Source: Lachnospiraceae bacterium | GTDB taxonomy: Bacteria; Bacillota; Clostridia; Lachnospirales; Lachnospiraceae | Length of the DNA: 64,000 bases | NCBI GenBank assembly: GCA_030526195.1 | Contig: JAUNDG010000003.1 | Location: 1 to 64,000 of the forward strand | Direction of reading: 5' to 3' | Shown here: positions 7,470 to 15,747 of the stretch, one piece after another | How the letters are laid out: each line of letters opens with the position of its first letter | How positions within the stretch are numbered: position 1 is the stretch's first letter | Position numbers and translations under genes: made by a program | Notes under the pieces: generated by a model | The model's database searches: none | What the model saw: only the letters and a program-made list of their open reading frames with translations | Told to the model about the DNA's origin: nothing

Positions 7470-9512
7470 GTTCCCGAAGGGCAGGCTGAAGGGCCAACCG
7501 CTGAACGGGTTTTCAAAATACTGATCGTTCTGACCGTTATTGTCTTCGGGACTCGGCGCAGCCTCAGCATTACCGTCGGAAGCCTGACCATTTTCCTGAG
7601 CTCGGGCCTGGGCACTGGCTTCAGCCTGAGCCTTGGCTTCTTCTGTCCAGGCGGACAGGTTCACCGTGATATAACTGGTTTCGAAAGCGGTGCCGGCTTC
7701 GTTAAGGCGCAAGACCGTCATCTGAACGGACTGGCCGCTGGGATAATAACTGATGGCATCCACCAGGTCATTGGAAGTGGCCACCGGATAGCTTTCGATG
7801 GAGGAGACGATGTCGCCCACCTGGATACCGGCTTCATCGGCCGGACCGCCGGCTGTGACTTCTGTGATGTAAGCGCCTGAGGGATAACCCTGAGCCACAT
7901 AAGATTCCGGTACGGTGACGCATGTCACACCCATGTAACCCCGCTGTTCATCGGCCACCTTTTCGCGATCGGTGCGGTTCAGGATGCCGTTGATGAAGCT
8001 GTTCACGGTGTCTGTGGGGATGGCATAACCCATACCTTCGACAGATGTTGAGTTGTATTTGACTTCGTTGATGCCGATGAGTTCGCCGTACATATTGATA
8101 AGGGCGCCGCCGGAGTTACCCGGATTGATGGCGGCATCCGTCTGGATCAGCAGATGGGCCACGCCGTCAACGACGACCTGACGATTGAGGGCGCTGACGA
8201 TACCGGTGGAAACGGACTGGCCATAGCCCAGGGCATTACCGATGGCCACAACCTGCTGGCCAACCTTACATTCATTGGTATCACCGATGCTCATCACGCG
8301 GACAGCATCGATGGTTTCTGCCATCATGGATTCTGTGGGAACAGACAGAAGGGCAAGGTCTTCGGCCACATCATAACCGATGACTTCTGCCGGGACTGTT
8401 TCACCATCCACAAAGGCCACTGTGATTTCGCTGGAGCCGTCGATAACATGATAGTTCGTTACCATGAGGATCCGATCGTTGTCGGCTTCGATGATGACAC
8501 CGCTGCCGGCACCCTTTGCGGTGTAGGATTCTGTCTGACCGGTGAAGAAGGACTGGCTCTGCTGAACTTTCTGGGTGGTGATGGATACCATGGACGGCAT
8601 GCAATACTCAGCAATCTGTTCCACGTTCATGGCTTCACCGGTGCGTTCGATGCGGCGAGCGGCAAAGCCGTCGCTGTCATACAGAGCTTTCTTATCTGTA
8701 TCGGCTTCTTCGGTGATTTCCGGTACATCTGAGAATCCCGGAATGCCGCTGGGTTCATCCTTTGCTTCACGGCTATCGGATACTGATGATTTTGTCAGAC
8801 CCAGCATACGGCTGCCCACATAGGTGACGCCGGTGAAAACACCGCCGGCCACGGCGGCGCAAACCGCTGTGATAAGGATGATGGTCAGAGCCATTTTCAG
8901 AGGAGACTGGCGATGACCGGATTTACCGGCATCTTTTTTCCGGCTCTTTTTCACCCGACGGCGATTCGGTTCCGGATCACCCGGCATGGCTGCACCCGGC
9001 CCGCGATGTGTGGGCGGTGTGCCGCCGTTATTATAGGATGCCTGCGGGGCACTGTAGTTTGCTGTCGGAGCGCTGCCGGTGGGGCTGCTGTATGTACTGC
9101 CCGGGGCGCGATAGTTGGCACCTGATGTCGGTGCTGCAGCCTGCGGCTGCGGAGCACTGTCACTTGAAGCCGGGGCCTGCGGCTGCGGAGCACCATAGTT
9201 TGAGGCAGGGGCCTGCGACTGCGGGGCACCATAGTTTGAGGCAGGGGCAGCTGCTCTTCTGGCGGCTTCAGCCCGCTCCGCTTCACGGCGGGCATTGTAG
9301 GCCAGAGCCTTACGCTTAACTTCATCAATATCGATGTTTGTCTGACCTGACTGGGATGTCTGGCTTGCCTGACTTACCGGCGTTGTCTGATTTGAATGGT
9401 AAGTCGTATTGGCATCGACATGGGGCATCTGAGTATTGGCGGAAGCATCTGATGGGGTTGATGGAGTCGAGTTATTGTTTTGATTAAAGTTATTCATGTA
9501 TTCATCTGCCAT
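7467..9512 (-). CDS. HtrA/DegP-like serine protease with PDZ domain
   Basis: A 681-residue membrane-anchored trypsin-like protease for envelope protein quality control. Residues 1-200 form a long Asn/Gln/Ala/Pro-rich cytoplasmic tail containing copies of PASNYGAPQ. A basic stretch and one membrane helix (about 207-232) follow, then the protease domain outside the cell. The catalytic triad is complete: His355 (TNYHV), Asp385 (EDLAL) and Ser467 (GNSGGA). One PDZ domain (about 520-615) follows, then a disordered tail ending FSGWPFSLPFGN. The start is MADEYMNN at 9512, with AAGGTG upstream; a start at 9584 is unlikely. The anchor and single PDZ match Gram-positive HtrA proteins. The long repeat-rich tail is unusual. 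Confidence 0.92.
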   Translation of the reverse strand: MADEYMNNFNQNNNSTPSTPSDASANTQMPHVDANTTYHSNQTTPVSQASQTSQSGQTNIDIDEVKRKALAYNARREAERAEAARRAAAPASNYGAPQSQAPASNYGAPQPQAPASSDSAPQPQAAAPTSGANYRAPGSTYSSPTGSAPTANYSAPQASYNNGGTPPTHRGPGAAMPGDPEPNRRRVKKSRKKDAGKSGHRQSPLKMALTIILITAVCAAVAGGVFTGVTYVGSRMLGLTKSSVSDSREAKDEPSGIPGFSDVPEITEEADTDKKALYDSDGFAARRIERTGEAMNVEQIAEYCMPSMVSITTQKVQQSQSFFTGQTESYTAKGAGSGVIIEADNDRILMVTNYHVIDGSSEITVAFVDGETVPAEVIGYDVAEDLALLSVPTESMMAETIDAVRVMSIGDTNECKVGQQVVAIGNALGYGQSVSTGIVSALNRQVVVDGVAHLLIQTDAAINPGNSGGALINMYGELIGINEVKYNSTSVEGMGYAIPTDTVNSFINGILNRTDREKVADEQRGYMGVTCVTVPESYVAQGYPSGAYITEVTAGGPADEAGIQVGDIVSSIESYPVATSNDLVDAISYYPSGQSVQMTVLRLNEAGTAFETSYITVNLSAWTEEAKAQAEASAQARAQENGQASDGNAEAAPSPEDNNGQNDQYFENPFSGWPFSLPFGN

Positions 9513-9600
9513 AAGAAGCACCTTCTTTCTTAATCTGGTAACAGAATAACTGCCATTTGTGACGGGTTTGTGAAACGATAACACATTTTTTTCTTCTTTT

Positions 9601-9720
9601 CTGTCCAGTAGCTAATTTTTTCTGATTGGATAGCATCTTTCCCGCCACTCACAGCTTGACTGTCTGTCCATTAGCCACATTTTCCCGATGGGACTGCATC
9701 TTTCCCGCCACTCAGAGATT
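9601..9720. repeat. 63-bp direct repeat upstream of htrA
   Basis: CTGTCCA(G/T)TAGC starts at 9601 and again at 9664; GCATCTTTCCCGCCACTCA occurs at 9633 and 9696. Both pairs are exactly 63 bp apart, so this is one tandem duplication with diverged middle parts. It occupies most of the 300-bp gap between htrA and the toxin gene. Nothing else was recognised there except an AT-rich stretch at 9720-9818. Confidence 0.7.
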
Positions 9721-9818
9721 TGAAACAAAAAAAATCACCACCTATCTTGCAATAAGCAGCGATTTCGATAAAGTCATATTGAACAATCTTTTTAGGCTGA
9801 TAGAGAAAAACTATGTCA

Positions 9819-10100
9819 TTACATATTGAACAGATCAGCATGTGTTCCGGTATCAACCAGCGTTAATGTCAATACCCCATCATCTTTCAGATAAATCAAT
9901 AACCAATTCGGCTGAATATGGCATTCCCTAAATCCTCGATAATTCCCCTTCAGTTCATGATCTCTATACTTCTCCTCCAAAGGAATATCATTTTGAAGCT
10001 TAGTCACCACTTCATCCATCAACGCAAGATTTAACCCTCTCTTTTTCGCAATTTTCAAACTTTTCTTGAATTTGCCAGTGAGAATCAAATCATACTTCAT
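9819..10100 (-). CDS. YafQ-family toxin (type II toxin-antitoxin)
   Basis: A 93-residue RelE/YafQ-like mRNA interferase, expected to cut mRNA on the ribosome when freed from its antitoxin. It begins MKYDLILTGKFKKSLK and has the family features: basic N-terminal helices, a central HELKGNYRGFRECHIQ block, a WLLIY strand and a C-terminal LTLVDTGTHADLF. The start overlaps the antitoxin stop by four bases (ATGA), so translation is coupled. Base composition is clearly more AT-rich than the neighbours, a sign of acquisition. No terminator was seen. Confidence 0.9.
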   Translation of the reverse strand: MKYDLILTGKFKKSLKIAKKRGLNLALMDEVVTKLQNDIPLEEKYRDHELKGNYRGFRECHIQPNWLLIYLKDDGVLTLTLVDTGTHADLFNM

Positions 10101-10369
10101 GCATCAATATCCTCCATCGCTTCCGAAAAGCTAACGTATCTCTTTGCATCAGGATCTTTACTCAAGATTCTTGCTTCCTCCATAGCACTTATCACTTCTG
10201 CTTTGTACTGTGGAACAACAACCTCAAACGGAAGCCCGCCTCTGAGGACGCACTGCTTCAGAAATATATTCATGGCTCCTGACATATCCAGTCCTAACTG
10301 AGAAAATAATTCTGTTGCCTGCTTTTTTAAGTTTTCTTCTATTCTAATTTGTGTAGGAACTGTAGCCAT
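10097..10369 (-). CDS. RelB/DinJ-family antitoxin
   Basis: A 90-residue ribbon-helix-helix antitoxin. The N-terminal TQIRIEENLKKQA strand-helix and the SQLGLDMSGAMNIFLKQC segment are typical of DinJ; the C-terminal half is the toxin-binding tail. It precedes the toxin, and the ORFs overlap by four bases. AGGAGGT gives a strong ribosome site. The pair is read from the promoter at 10410-10438, where such complexes normally repress themselves. The AT-rich composition is shared with the toxin. Confidence 0.9.
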   Translation of the reverse strand: MATVPTQIRIEENLKKQATELFSQLGLDMSGAMNIFLKQCVLRGGLPFEVVVPQYKAEVISAMEEARILSKDPDAKRYVSFSEAMEDIDA

Positions 10370-10409
10370 AGTATAACCTCCTCATAATGTATAACTCTCT
10401 CTCTTTTTC

Positions 10410-10438
10410 ATCATATACAACCATCTACCCATTGTCAA
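10410..10438 (-). promoter_or_regulatory. Promoter of the toxin-antitoxin operon
   Basis: Consensus TTGACA (10433-10438) and TATGAT (10410-10415) with a 17-base spacer, about 40 bases before the antitoxin start. Between it and the start codon, GTTATAC-like words occur twice and could be operator sites for the antitoxin. Confidence 0.8.
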
Positions 10439-10523
10439 CGTTTTAGTTTACATTGTATTGCAAATAGAATATGATTCTTAATCACAAGAATTGCCGTTAA
10501 CCAAACGCAGACCGTTTTCGCTC

Positions 10524-10685
10524 GTAAAGCGGACACTCGCAATACGCTTCGCTCCTTGCTCGTGAACCACAGCTACCTTCAGTAGCCCATTAGCAGGGGC
10601 TTTTCCCCCTGCTGATGCAAGCTTCCCCCATCCCCCCGCTTAAGACTCAGCGTCTTTGAATCGGGGGAACGCTTGCTGCAGTTCA
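10524..10685 (-). repeat. Structured intergenic element, copy B
   Basis: About 160 bp closely matching 7311-7469. The central hairpin is longer here (AGCAGGGG and CCCCCTGCT against AGCAGGG and CCCTGCT in copy A), so both arms changed together. It sits just past the terminator of the glycosyltransferase ending at 10712. The remaining 10440-10523 is AT-rich and holds nothing recognised. Confidence 0.75.
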
Positions 10686-10692
10686 AAGAGTC

Positions 10693-10725
10693 AATAAAAA
10701 ATGACGGCTGATCAATCAACCGTCA
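10693..10725 (-). terminator. Terminator overlapping the end of a glycosyltransferase gene
   Basis: TGACGG and CCGTCA form a stem around the last codons of the gene, followed on the minus strand by TTTTTTATT. Confidence 0.8.
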
Positions 10726-11692
10726 CTTTAATATCCCAGTATTCTTTATTTAAGCTGAAGGCCCGCACAAGGAAGTGCGGCAGGCGTCGGTACATCTTCC
10801 CAAGCTTGAAGCCCAAGAGCTTGAAAGCACTCTGCATGTAGAGGCCCGGAATCTTATGCTGGCAGTCCATCTTTTTCAGGTAGGCCGCGGTGGCCTTCAC
10901 CAACTTCTTGCCTTCGCCCATGGCGGGAACGCCCTTGAAAATCTCCGGGTGATCTGCCTGGGACACACCATTGTCAAAATAACGGTGGAACTGCTCCCGG
11001 CAATTGTAATTGTGAGAATGATACACCATGGCAGAGGCGACATAAGCGATAGCCATGCCGTCGCGGATAGCCCGACCGCCAAAGATCATGTCCTCATTGA
11101 AAATGCTGGGAGCCTGGAAGCCACCCATTTTCACATAGTAGGACCGGTTGTAGGCCGCACAGACATTGGAACAGAAATAAGTCTTGATGCCATGCTCAGC
11201 CATATCGCTTTCCCGGTAAATGTGGGACTCATCCGGATAATTGAAGCGGCGGGTAAACTGTTCCACCATGCTGCAGCCATCCTTAGGCAGCTGGCGGGCA
11301 TAGGCCGCCACCACATCAGGCTTTGTGAGGGCCATAACAAGACGACCTATCAGAGTATCATCCGCCGGCAGCGCATCCTGTGTCATGAACATCAGCACAT
11401 CCGCATTGGAGAAGCCGGCGCCCATGTGGCGTGTACCGGCATGATCAAAGCGATCCTTTGTGATGTGGAAAACTTCCACGTTATCAAAATCTTCTGTGAG
11501 ATCCGCTTTCCAGTAACGTTCCTCTGTATTAATGATCAGGATATGATCCGGCCGATGGCTCTGAGCCTCCAAACGGCTGATCAGTTCTTTCAGTTCCGCA
11601 CCCGGTTTATAGGTGGGAATTACAATATCTACGGTGGGCTGCATACGGTGTTTTCTTTCTGCTTCTATGATAAACTCCGAATCAGAAGGCAT
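10712..11692 (-). CDS. GT2 glycosyltransferase, rhamnosyltransferase-like
   Basis: A 326-residue cytoplasmic GT-A enzyme. The IVIPTYKPG start of the nucleotide-binding fold is at about residue 21; a TQDALP motif near residue 105 is in the place of the DxD metal site, and FNEDMIFGGRAIRDG resembles the acceptor loop of rhamnosyltransferases. The C-terminal 70 residues are basic. It probably adds a deoxyhexose to the lipid-linked chain. Two starts are possible, 11692 and the in-frame ATG at 11644; neither has a strong ribosome site. It lies downstream of the LCP and priming transferase genes but is separated from them by the terminator at 11867-11907, so it may have its own promoter. Confidence 0.85.
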   Translation of the reverse strand: MPSDSEFIIEAERKHRMQPTVDIVIPTYKPGAELKELISRLEAQSHRPDHILIINTEERYWKADLTEDFDNVEVFHITKDRFDHAGTRHMGAGFSNADVLMFMTQDALPADDTLIGRLVMALTKPDVVAAYARQLPKDGCSMVEQFTRRFNYPDESHIYRESDMAEHGIKTYFCSNVCAAYNRSYYVKMGGFQAPSIFNEDMIFGGRAIRDGMAIAYVASAMVYHSHNYNCREQFHRYFDNGVSQADHPEIFKGVPAMGEGKKLVKATAAYLKKMDCQHKIPGLYMQSAFKLLGFKLGKMYRRLPHFLVRAFSLNKEYWDIKVTVD

Positions 11693-11866
11693 CGCTTTAG
11701 CCGGTTGCTCTTCTGATTCTTTTTTCTTACTGTTACTCGTTTTTCATCGCTCATCGAACATTTCCCCATAATCATGGGGCAAGGTATACGATTTTCGATT
11801 TGATGTCATTTTTTTCGCCGCAGCGATATCTCGTTGCCGCGTCTTGCCATTATACCGCAGGGGAAG

Positions 11867-11907
11867 AAAAAGTACCATACTCGCAAAGGCGGGAATGGTA
11901 CTTTTTT
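11867..11907. terminator. Bidirectional terminator after the LCP gene
   Basis: AAAAAGTACCAT and ATGGTACTTTTTT form a 12-pair stem with a T tract on either strand. Confidence 0.85.
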
Positions 11908-11927
11908 AATCGTTTTTTGTTTGTGTG

Positions 11928-13148
11928 TTATCGGATGGTGTCGGCTTCAGAAGCAGCCAGCTCGGTCTCATCACTGATCTGGGCACCCACTGCAGCGGAC
12001 TCGTCAAAGCCGGAAGCCTCTGCGATGTAATCGCTGTACTCCCAGACGGTACCTGAGGGTGAGTAGTTCATATCCTGGAACAGGAACTGATGAAGCTGGG
12101 TGACATTCTGGGCCAGCGTGATGGGCACCATGAGCTCCGGATTGACATACTGGGATTCTTCGCGGAACACGAAGGGGAAGCCTGCTGTGTCAACGATGTC
12201 ATAGTAACCGATCATCTGACGTGCCATCTTGATGATCATGGCGTTGGACAGGTTGGTGCGGCAAAGCGGGAACACATCATTGATAACCGCTTCCACACCG
12301 GCAATACCGGACTGGCGCACCTTTTCGATGATCTTCATGATGACCAGACGCTGTCTCTGGGCACGCTTCATATCCTGACCCGCTGTGTAACGGATACGGG
12401 AATAGGAAACAGCCTGAACGCCGTTAAGTGTGTATGTGCCGGCAACCTCCGGCAGCGGATCGAAGGCCATGCCTGTGACAGCCGATGTTTCCTGGCTGTA
12501 GTTGTTGACATGAACCGCTTCCTCCTGACTCAGATCGATGGTGATACCGCCGATATCGTCAACCATGGTGGCCAGAGCCTTGAAGTCAACGATGAGGTAA
12601 TCCGTAATGCTCAGGTCAAGGTTTGTGTTGATCATGGACAGACACTGTGTGATGGAACCCTGGCAGTAAGCATCGTTGGCCTTGGTGTATTTCGGTTCGG
12701 CCGGGTTGGTGTTCAGCATCGTGTCTCTGTAAACAGACAGAAGGCGCACCTCACCGTTATCGTTGTTGATGCTGCAGATGATCATGGTATCGGAGTTGCA
12801 GTAATCCGGATCATCATAGTCACGGGCGTCGATACCCAGCAACAGGATGTTGGTGTAACCGGACATAACCTTGTCCACCGCCGCTTCCTGATTAACGATG
12901 ACATTGTCCACATCCTTATCAGGGTTATACACCTCCTGAGTCTGGCTTGTGACCTCCGGCGCCGTGCCCAGTTTTCTCAGACTGGAATTGACCTTGGCGT
13001 AAACAAACACGCCGATGATGAGAACCAGCAGAATTGCGATCTCAAGTGAAAAGAGAATGATACGACGTCTTCTCTTCTTTCTGGCCAGTGCTCGTTTCTT
13101 GTTTCTTTTTCGTCTCAGATACTCTTGGTACTCGTAATCCTCGCGCAT
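11928..13148 (-). CDS. LytR-CpsA-Psr (LCP) family ligase
   Basis: A 406-residue envelope protein. A very basic cytoplasmic N-terminus (RRKRNKKRALARKKRRRR) precedes one membrane helix (about 29-51). The extracellular LCP domain shows the family motifs NILLLGIDARD, SDTMIICSIN, LLSVYRDTM and RIRYTAGQDMKRAQRQR, with the conserved Arg and Asp residues that bind the pyrophosphate of the lipid donor. LCP enzymes transfer undecaprenyl-linked polymers such as teichoic acids or capsules to peptidoglycan. It starts nine bases after the priming transferase stop, with AAAGGAG upstream. In this cluster it is the best candidate for fixing the exported glycan to the wall. Confidence 0.93.
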   Translation of the reverse strand: MREDYEYQEYLRRKRNKKRALARKKRRRRIILFSLEIAILLVLIIGVFVYAKVNSSLRKLGTAPEVTSQTQEVYNPDKDVDNVIVNQEAAVDKVMSGYTNILLLGIDARDYDDPDYCNSDTMIICSINNDNGEVRLLSVYRDTMLNTNPAEPKYTKANDAYCQGSITQCLSMINTNLDLSITDYLIVDFKALATMVDDIGGITIDLSQEEAVHVNNYSQETSAVTGMAFDPLPEVAGTYTLNGVQAVSYSRIRYTAGQDMKRAQRQRLVIMKIIEKVRQSGIAGVEAVINDVFPLCRTNLSNAMIIKMARQMIGYYDIVDTAGFPFVFREESQYVNPELMVPITLAQNVTQLHQFLFQDMNYSPSGTVWEYSDYIAEASGFDESAAVGAQISDETELAASEADTIR

Positions 13149-13157
13149 AATACTCCT

Positions 13158-14561
13158 TTAATACGCGTTCTTATTGACGAAGCCCTTGAAGAAAGTCAGG
13201 AACAGGATCTTAATATCAAGACCCAGTGTCCAGTTTTCAATATAGTAGAGATCGCATTCGATACGCTTCCGGATGGAGGTATCGCCGCGGTAGCCGTTGA
13301 CCTGAGCCCAGCCGGTAAGACCCGGACGGACCTGATGCTTGACCATATAGCGCGGAATCTCTTCCTGGAACTTCTCAACAAAGAACGGTCGCTCCGGACG
13401 GGGCCCGATCAAGGACATATCACCCTTGATGATATTGATGAACTGAGGCAGCTCGTCCAGACTTGTCTTTCTCATAAATTTCCCGAAGCCGGTCACACGG
13501 GGGTCATCCTTGACCGTCCAGGCCGTCTTCTCTTTTTTCTCATCCTGCACCACCATGGAGCGGAATTTGTACATTTTAAATGTTTTGTTATGCAGACCCA
13601 CACGTTCCTGTACGAAAATGAGGGGTCCGGGCGCCGTCAGCTTGATCATGATCGCGCAGAACAGCATGATCGGGGAGGACAGGATCAGGGCGATCGTGCC
13701 TCCGACGATATCCATCAGACGCTTCACCAGAGCCGGGAAAGTGTTTGACAGAGGGACATAACGAATGTTGATAACCGGCAGACCCAGCACATCCTCGGTA
13801 TAAGGACGGGTGGGAATGATGTTGCCGTAATCGGGGACAAACTTGGTGTGAACCCCGGATTTCTCACACAGGTTGACGATCTGCTCCAGCCGATAGTATT
13901 CCGACAGGCCCAGTGTGATGGTGATCTCATCCAGATGATTCTCAGGCAGGATGATCATCAGGTTGTCGATGCTGCCCAGAACCTTGATGCCCTTGTACAT
14001 GGTACCGGCATCCACCTTATCATCCAGAATGCCCCGGATGTTGAGCCCCCACTGAGGATTGGCTTTGACGCGGTCGATGTACTCTTCCGCTGCCCGGCTG
14101 TAGCCCACCAGAAGCACATCCTTCTGATTGATGCCAAGCTTCCACATTTTCTTCAGTGCCTGCCAGACGAACAACCGCACCGCAATATCTATGACGGTAT
14201 TAAGCACATAGAACATACCGATCATGTTGCGGGACCAGTTGGGCTGGTTCACCAGGTACAGGATCACCAGGAACAGCAGGCCGCTGATGATGTTGGAAAA
14301 AATGACACCGGCCATATCATGGCGCCGACCGCCCATCCGGTCATGACGATACAGATTGAAGGCCGAATACAGGATCAGTGTCCCGCACACCACGATGGGC
14401 AAAACCGCCACATAAAGAAAGAGCGGTACAGCTTCAAACGAGTGCCTGAACAGACCGCTTCGGAATCTCAGATACCACGCCAGCAGATAGGTGGCGACCA
14501 TGATCGCCCCGTCTATCAGGACCAGCAACCGGGTGAAATATTTTTGATTTTGTTCGATCAA
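13158..14561 (-). CDS. Polyprenyl-phosphate sugar-1-phosphate transferase (priming enzyme)
   Basis: A 467-residue enzyme of the WbaP/exopolysaccharide glycosylphosphotransferase type. It moves a hexose-1-phosphate from a nucleotide sugar to undecaprenyl phosphate, the first step of a repeat-unit glycan. The N-terminus has four or five membrane helices (about 15-135), then a nucleotide-binding-like domain, then the catalytic bacterial transferase domain (about 275-467) with KFRSM, TSLDELPQFIN and GPRPERP motifs. The start is TTG with GGAGATAAGACA upstream, and a promoter lies at 14606-14634. It is followed by the LCP gene in one operon. The sugar transferred cannot be told from sequence. Confidence 0.92.
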   Translation of the reverse strand: MIEQNQKYFTRLLVLIDGAIMVATYLLAWYLRFRSGLFRHSFEAVPLFLYVAVLPIVVCGTLILYSAFNLYRHDRMGGRRHDMAGVIFSNIISGLLFLVILYLVNQPNWSRNMIGMFYVLNTVIDIAVRLFVWQALKKMWKLGINQKDVLLVGYSRAAEEYIDRVKANPQWGLNIRGILDDKVDAGTMYKGIKVLGSIDNLMIILPENHLDEITITLGLSEYYRLEQIVNLCEKSGVHTKFVPDYGNIIPTRPYTEDVLGLPVINIRYVPLSNTFPALVKRLMDIVGGTIALILSSPIMLFCAIMIKLTAPGPLIFVQERVGLHNKTFKMYKFRSMVVQDEKKEKTAWTVKDDPRVTGFGKFMRKTSLDELPQFINIIKGDMSLIGPRPERPFFVEKFQEEIPRYMVKHQVRPGLTGWAQVNGYRGDTSIRKRIECDLYYIENWTLGLDIKILFLTFFKGFVNKNAY

Positions 14562-14605
14562 TGTCTTATCTCCGGTAGTGTATTATCTTAACATTATCTT
14601 TTGAC

Positions 14606-14634
14606 ACTATACTACAACTCGAAAATTGTCGCAA
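14606..14634 (-). promoter_or_regulatory. Promoter of the priming transferase-LCP operon
   Basis: Minus-strand TTGCGA (14629-14634) and TATAGT (14606-14611), 17-base spacer, about 45 bases before the TTG start. Confidence 0.7.
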
Positions 14635-14659
14635 GTTTTTCGGGCCAACCCAAATTGTG

Positions 14660-14699
14660 AAACTTTAATAAAGAAAATGAGGCTGCAGCCCCATTTTCT
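14660..14699 (-). terminator. Terminator closing the long rfb-wzm-wzt operon
   Basis: Palindrome AGAAAATG...CATTTTCT with inner GGCTGCAGCC (14672-14699), then TTATTAAAGTTT on the minus strand. It lies 50 bases after the stop of the last glycosyltransferase. Confidence 0.85.
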
Positions 14700-14750
14700 G
14701 GATAATTTCATCGAAATTGTCGGTTTTGTGCGGAATTTTGTACCCGCCGG

Positions 14751-15743
14751 TCAGCAAAAAAATGCTGCTGCACGCCGCACAATTGCAACCCACAGCTCCC
14801 ACTGAATCTTCAGATAGTGGGGCAGGTTGTGCCATTTAAACCGCACCTTCCGGCCTTCCGCTTTTCCCTGACGGGACAGGGCAAAACCCTTCCTGACCCC
14901 GGCGATGTATTCTTTTCCCCAACCCTTCCGGGCAAAGAAAAGGGCTTTCACCAGGAAACCCGGCACCAGAAGCGGCAGGTTCACGATGACCTGTAAAAGC
15001 GGCATATTCTTGCCGATGATGTAAACAGAATTGCGTGAGCTGTTGCGCACCTTAAAGAGGTTGTAAATGGAGCCGCTGGAGGCACTGCCCACGTGGCGGA
15101 CCAGCGCCTGCGGGGCATAGACATTGCGGTAGCCTGCGATCCTGGCCCGCCAGCCGATGTCCGTGTCCTCAAGATACGCAAAATGATTCTCGTCAAACAG
15201 TCCGATCTCATCCAGGATACATTTTCGATAAATGGCGGCGCCGGCGCAACAGGAAAACAGATTCCGGGGCCGGTTGTAACGGTCGCCGTCCTTCTTGCCC
15301 TTCCCCCGGGCAAAAGCCCAGCCCAGCGCGCAGTAATAATTGCCGGCATCGTCGATCACCGAGGGATCCTGCATCGACACCATTTTCGCCTGAGCGGAAA
15401 AAATCCGGGGATCCGCATCCATGGCGGCGGTGAGGGCCCGGGTAAAGTCCGGATCCACCACCGTATCATTATTAAGAAGAATGACGTAATCCTGTTCCTC
15501 AGAGGCGGTAATGCCCGCATTGACCGCCCCGCAGAAGCCGGTGTTGGACTCGAAGCGGATCAGTTCAACCTCCGGATACTCCTCCGCGAGGAGGCGCAGC
15601 GAATCATCCTCGGAGCCGTTGTCCACCACAATGACCCGGGGCTTCTCCCCGTTCTGCAGGCGCACAGCATCAAGGCAGTCCCGCAAGTAGACTGCCCCGT
15701 TGTAATTCGGTATGACGATGGAAACACGTGATGTCTGATTCAT
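14751..15743 (-). CDS. GT2 glycosyltransferase, rhamnosyltransferase-like
   Basis: A 330-residue GT-A enzyme. IVIPNYNG starts the fold, ILLNNDTVV carries the metal-binding DxD-like site near residue 93, and FAYLEDTDIGWRARIAGYRN is the acceptor-side signature seen in many rhamnosyl- and deoxyhexosyltransferases. The C-terminal 100 residues hold two hydrophobic stretches and basic residues, suggesting membrane contact. It is the last gene of the long operon, four bases after the previous stop; its ribosome site is weak, so coupling is likely. The linkage cannot be predicted. Confidence 0.87.
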   Translation of the reverse strand: MNQTSRVSIVIPNYNGAVYLRDCLDAVRLQNGEKPRVIVVDNGSEDDSLRLLAEEYPEVELIRFESNTGFCGAVNAGITASEEQDYVILLNNDTVVDPDFTRALTAAMDADPRIFSAQAKMVSMQDPSVIDDAGNYYCALGWAFARGKGKKDGDRYNRPRNLFSCCAGAAIYRKCILDEIGLFDENHFAYLEDTDIGWRARIAGYRNVYAPQALVRHVGSASSGSIYNLFKVRNSSRNSVYIIGKNMPLLQVIVNLPLLVPGFLVKALFFARKGWGKEYIAGVRKGFALSRQGKAEGRKVRFKWHNLPHYLKIQWELWVAIVRRAAAFFC

Positions 15744-15747
15744 GATA

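Noticed and set aside
7334..7615. 93-residue ORF over element copy A
   Set aside because: Out of frame with htrA. The matching frame of copy B has a stop codon, so protein coding is not conserved.
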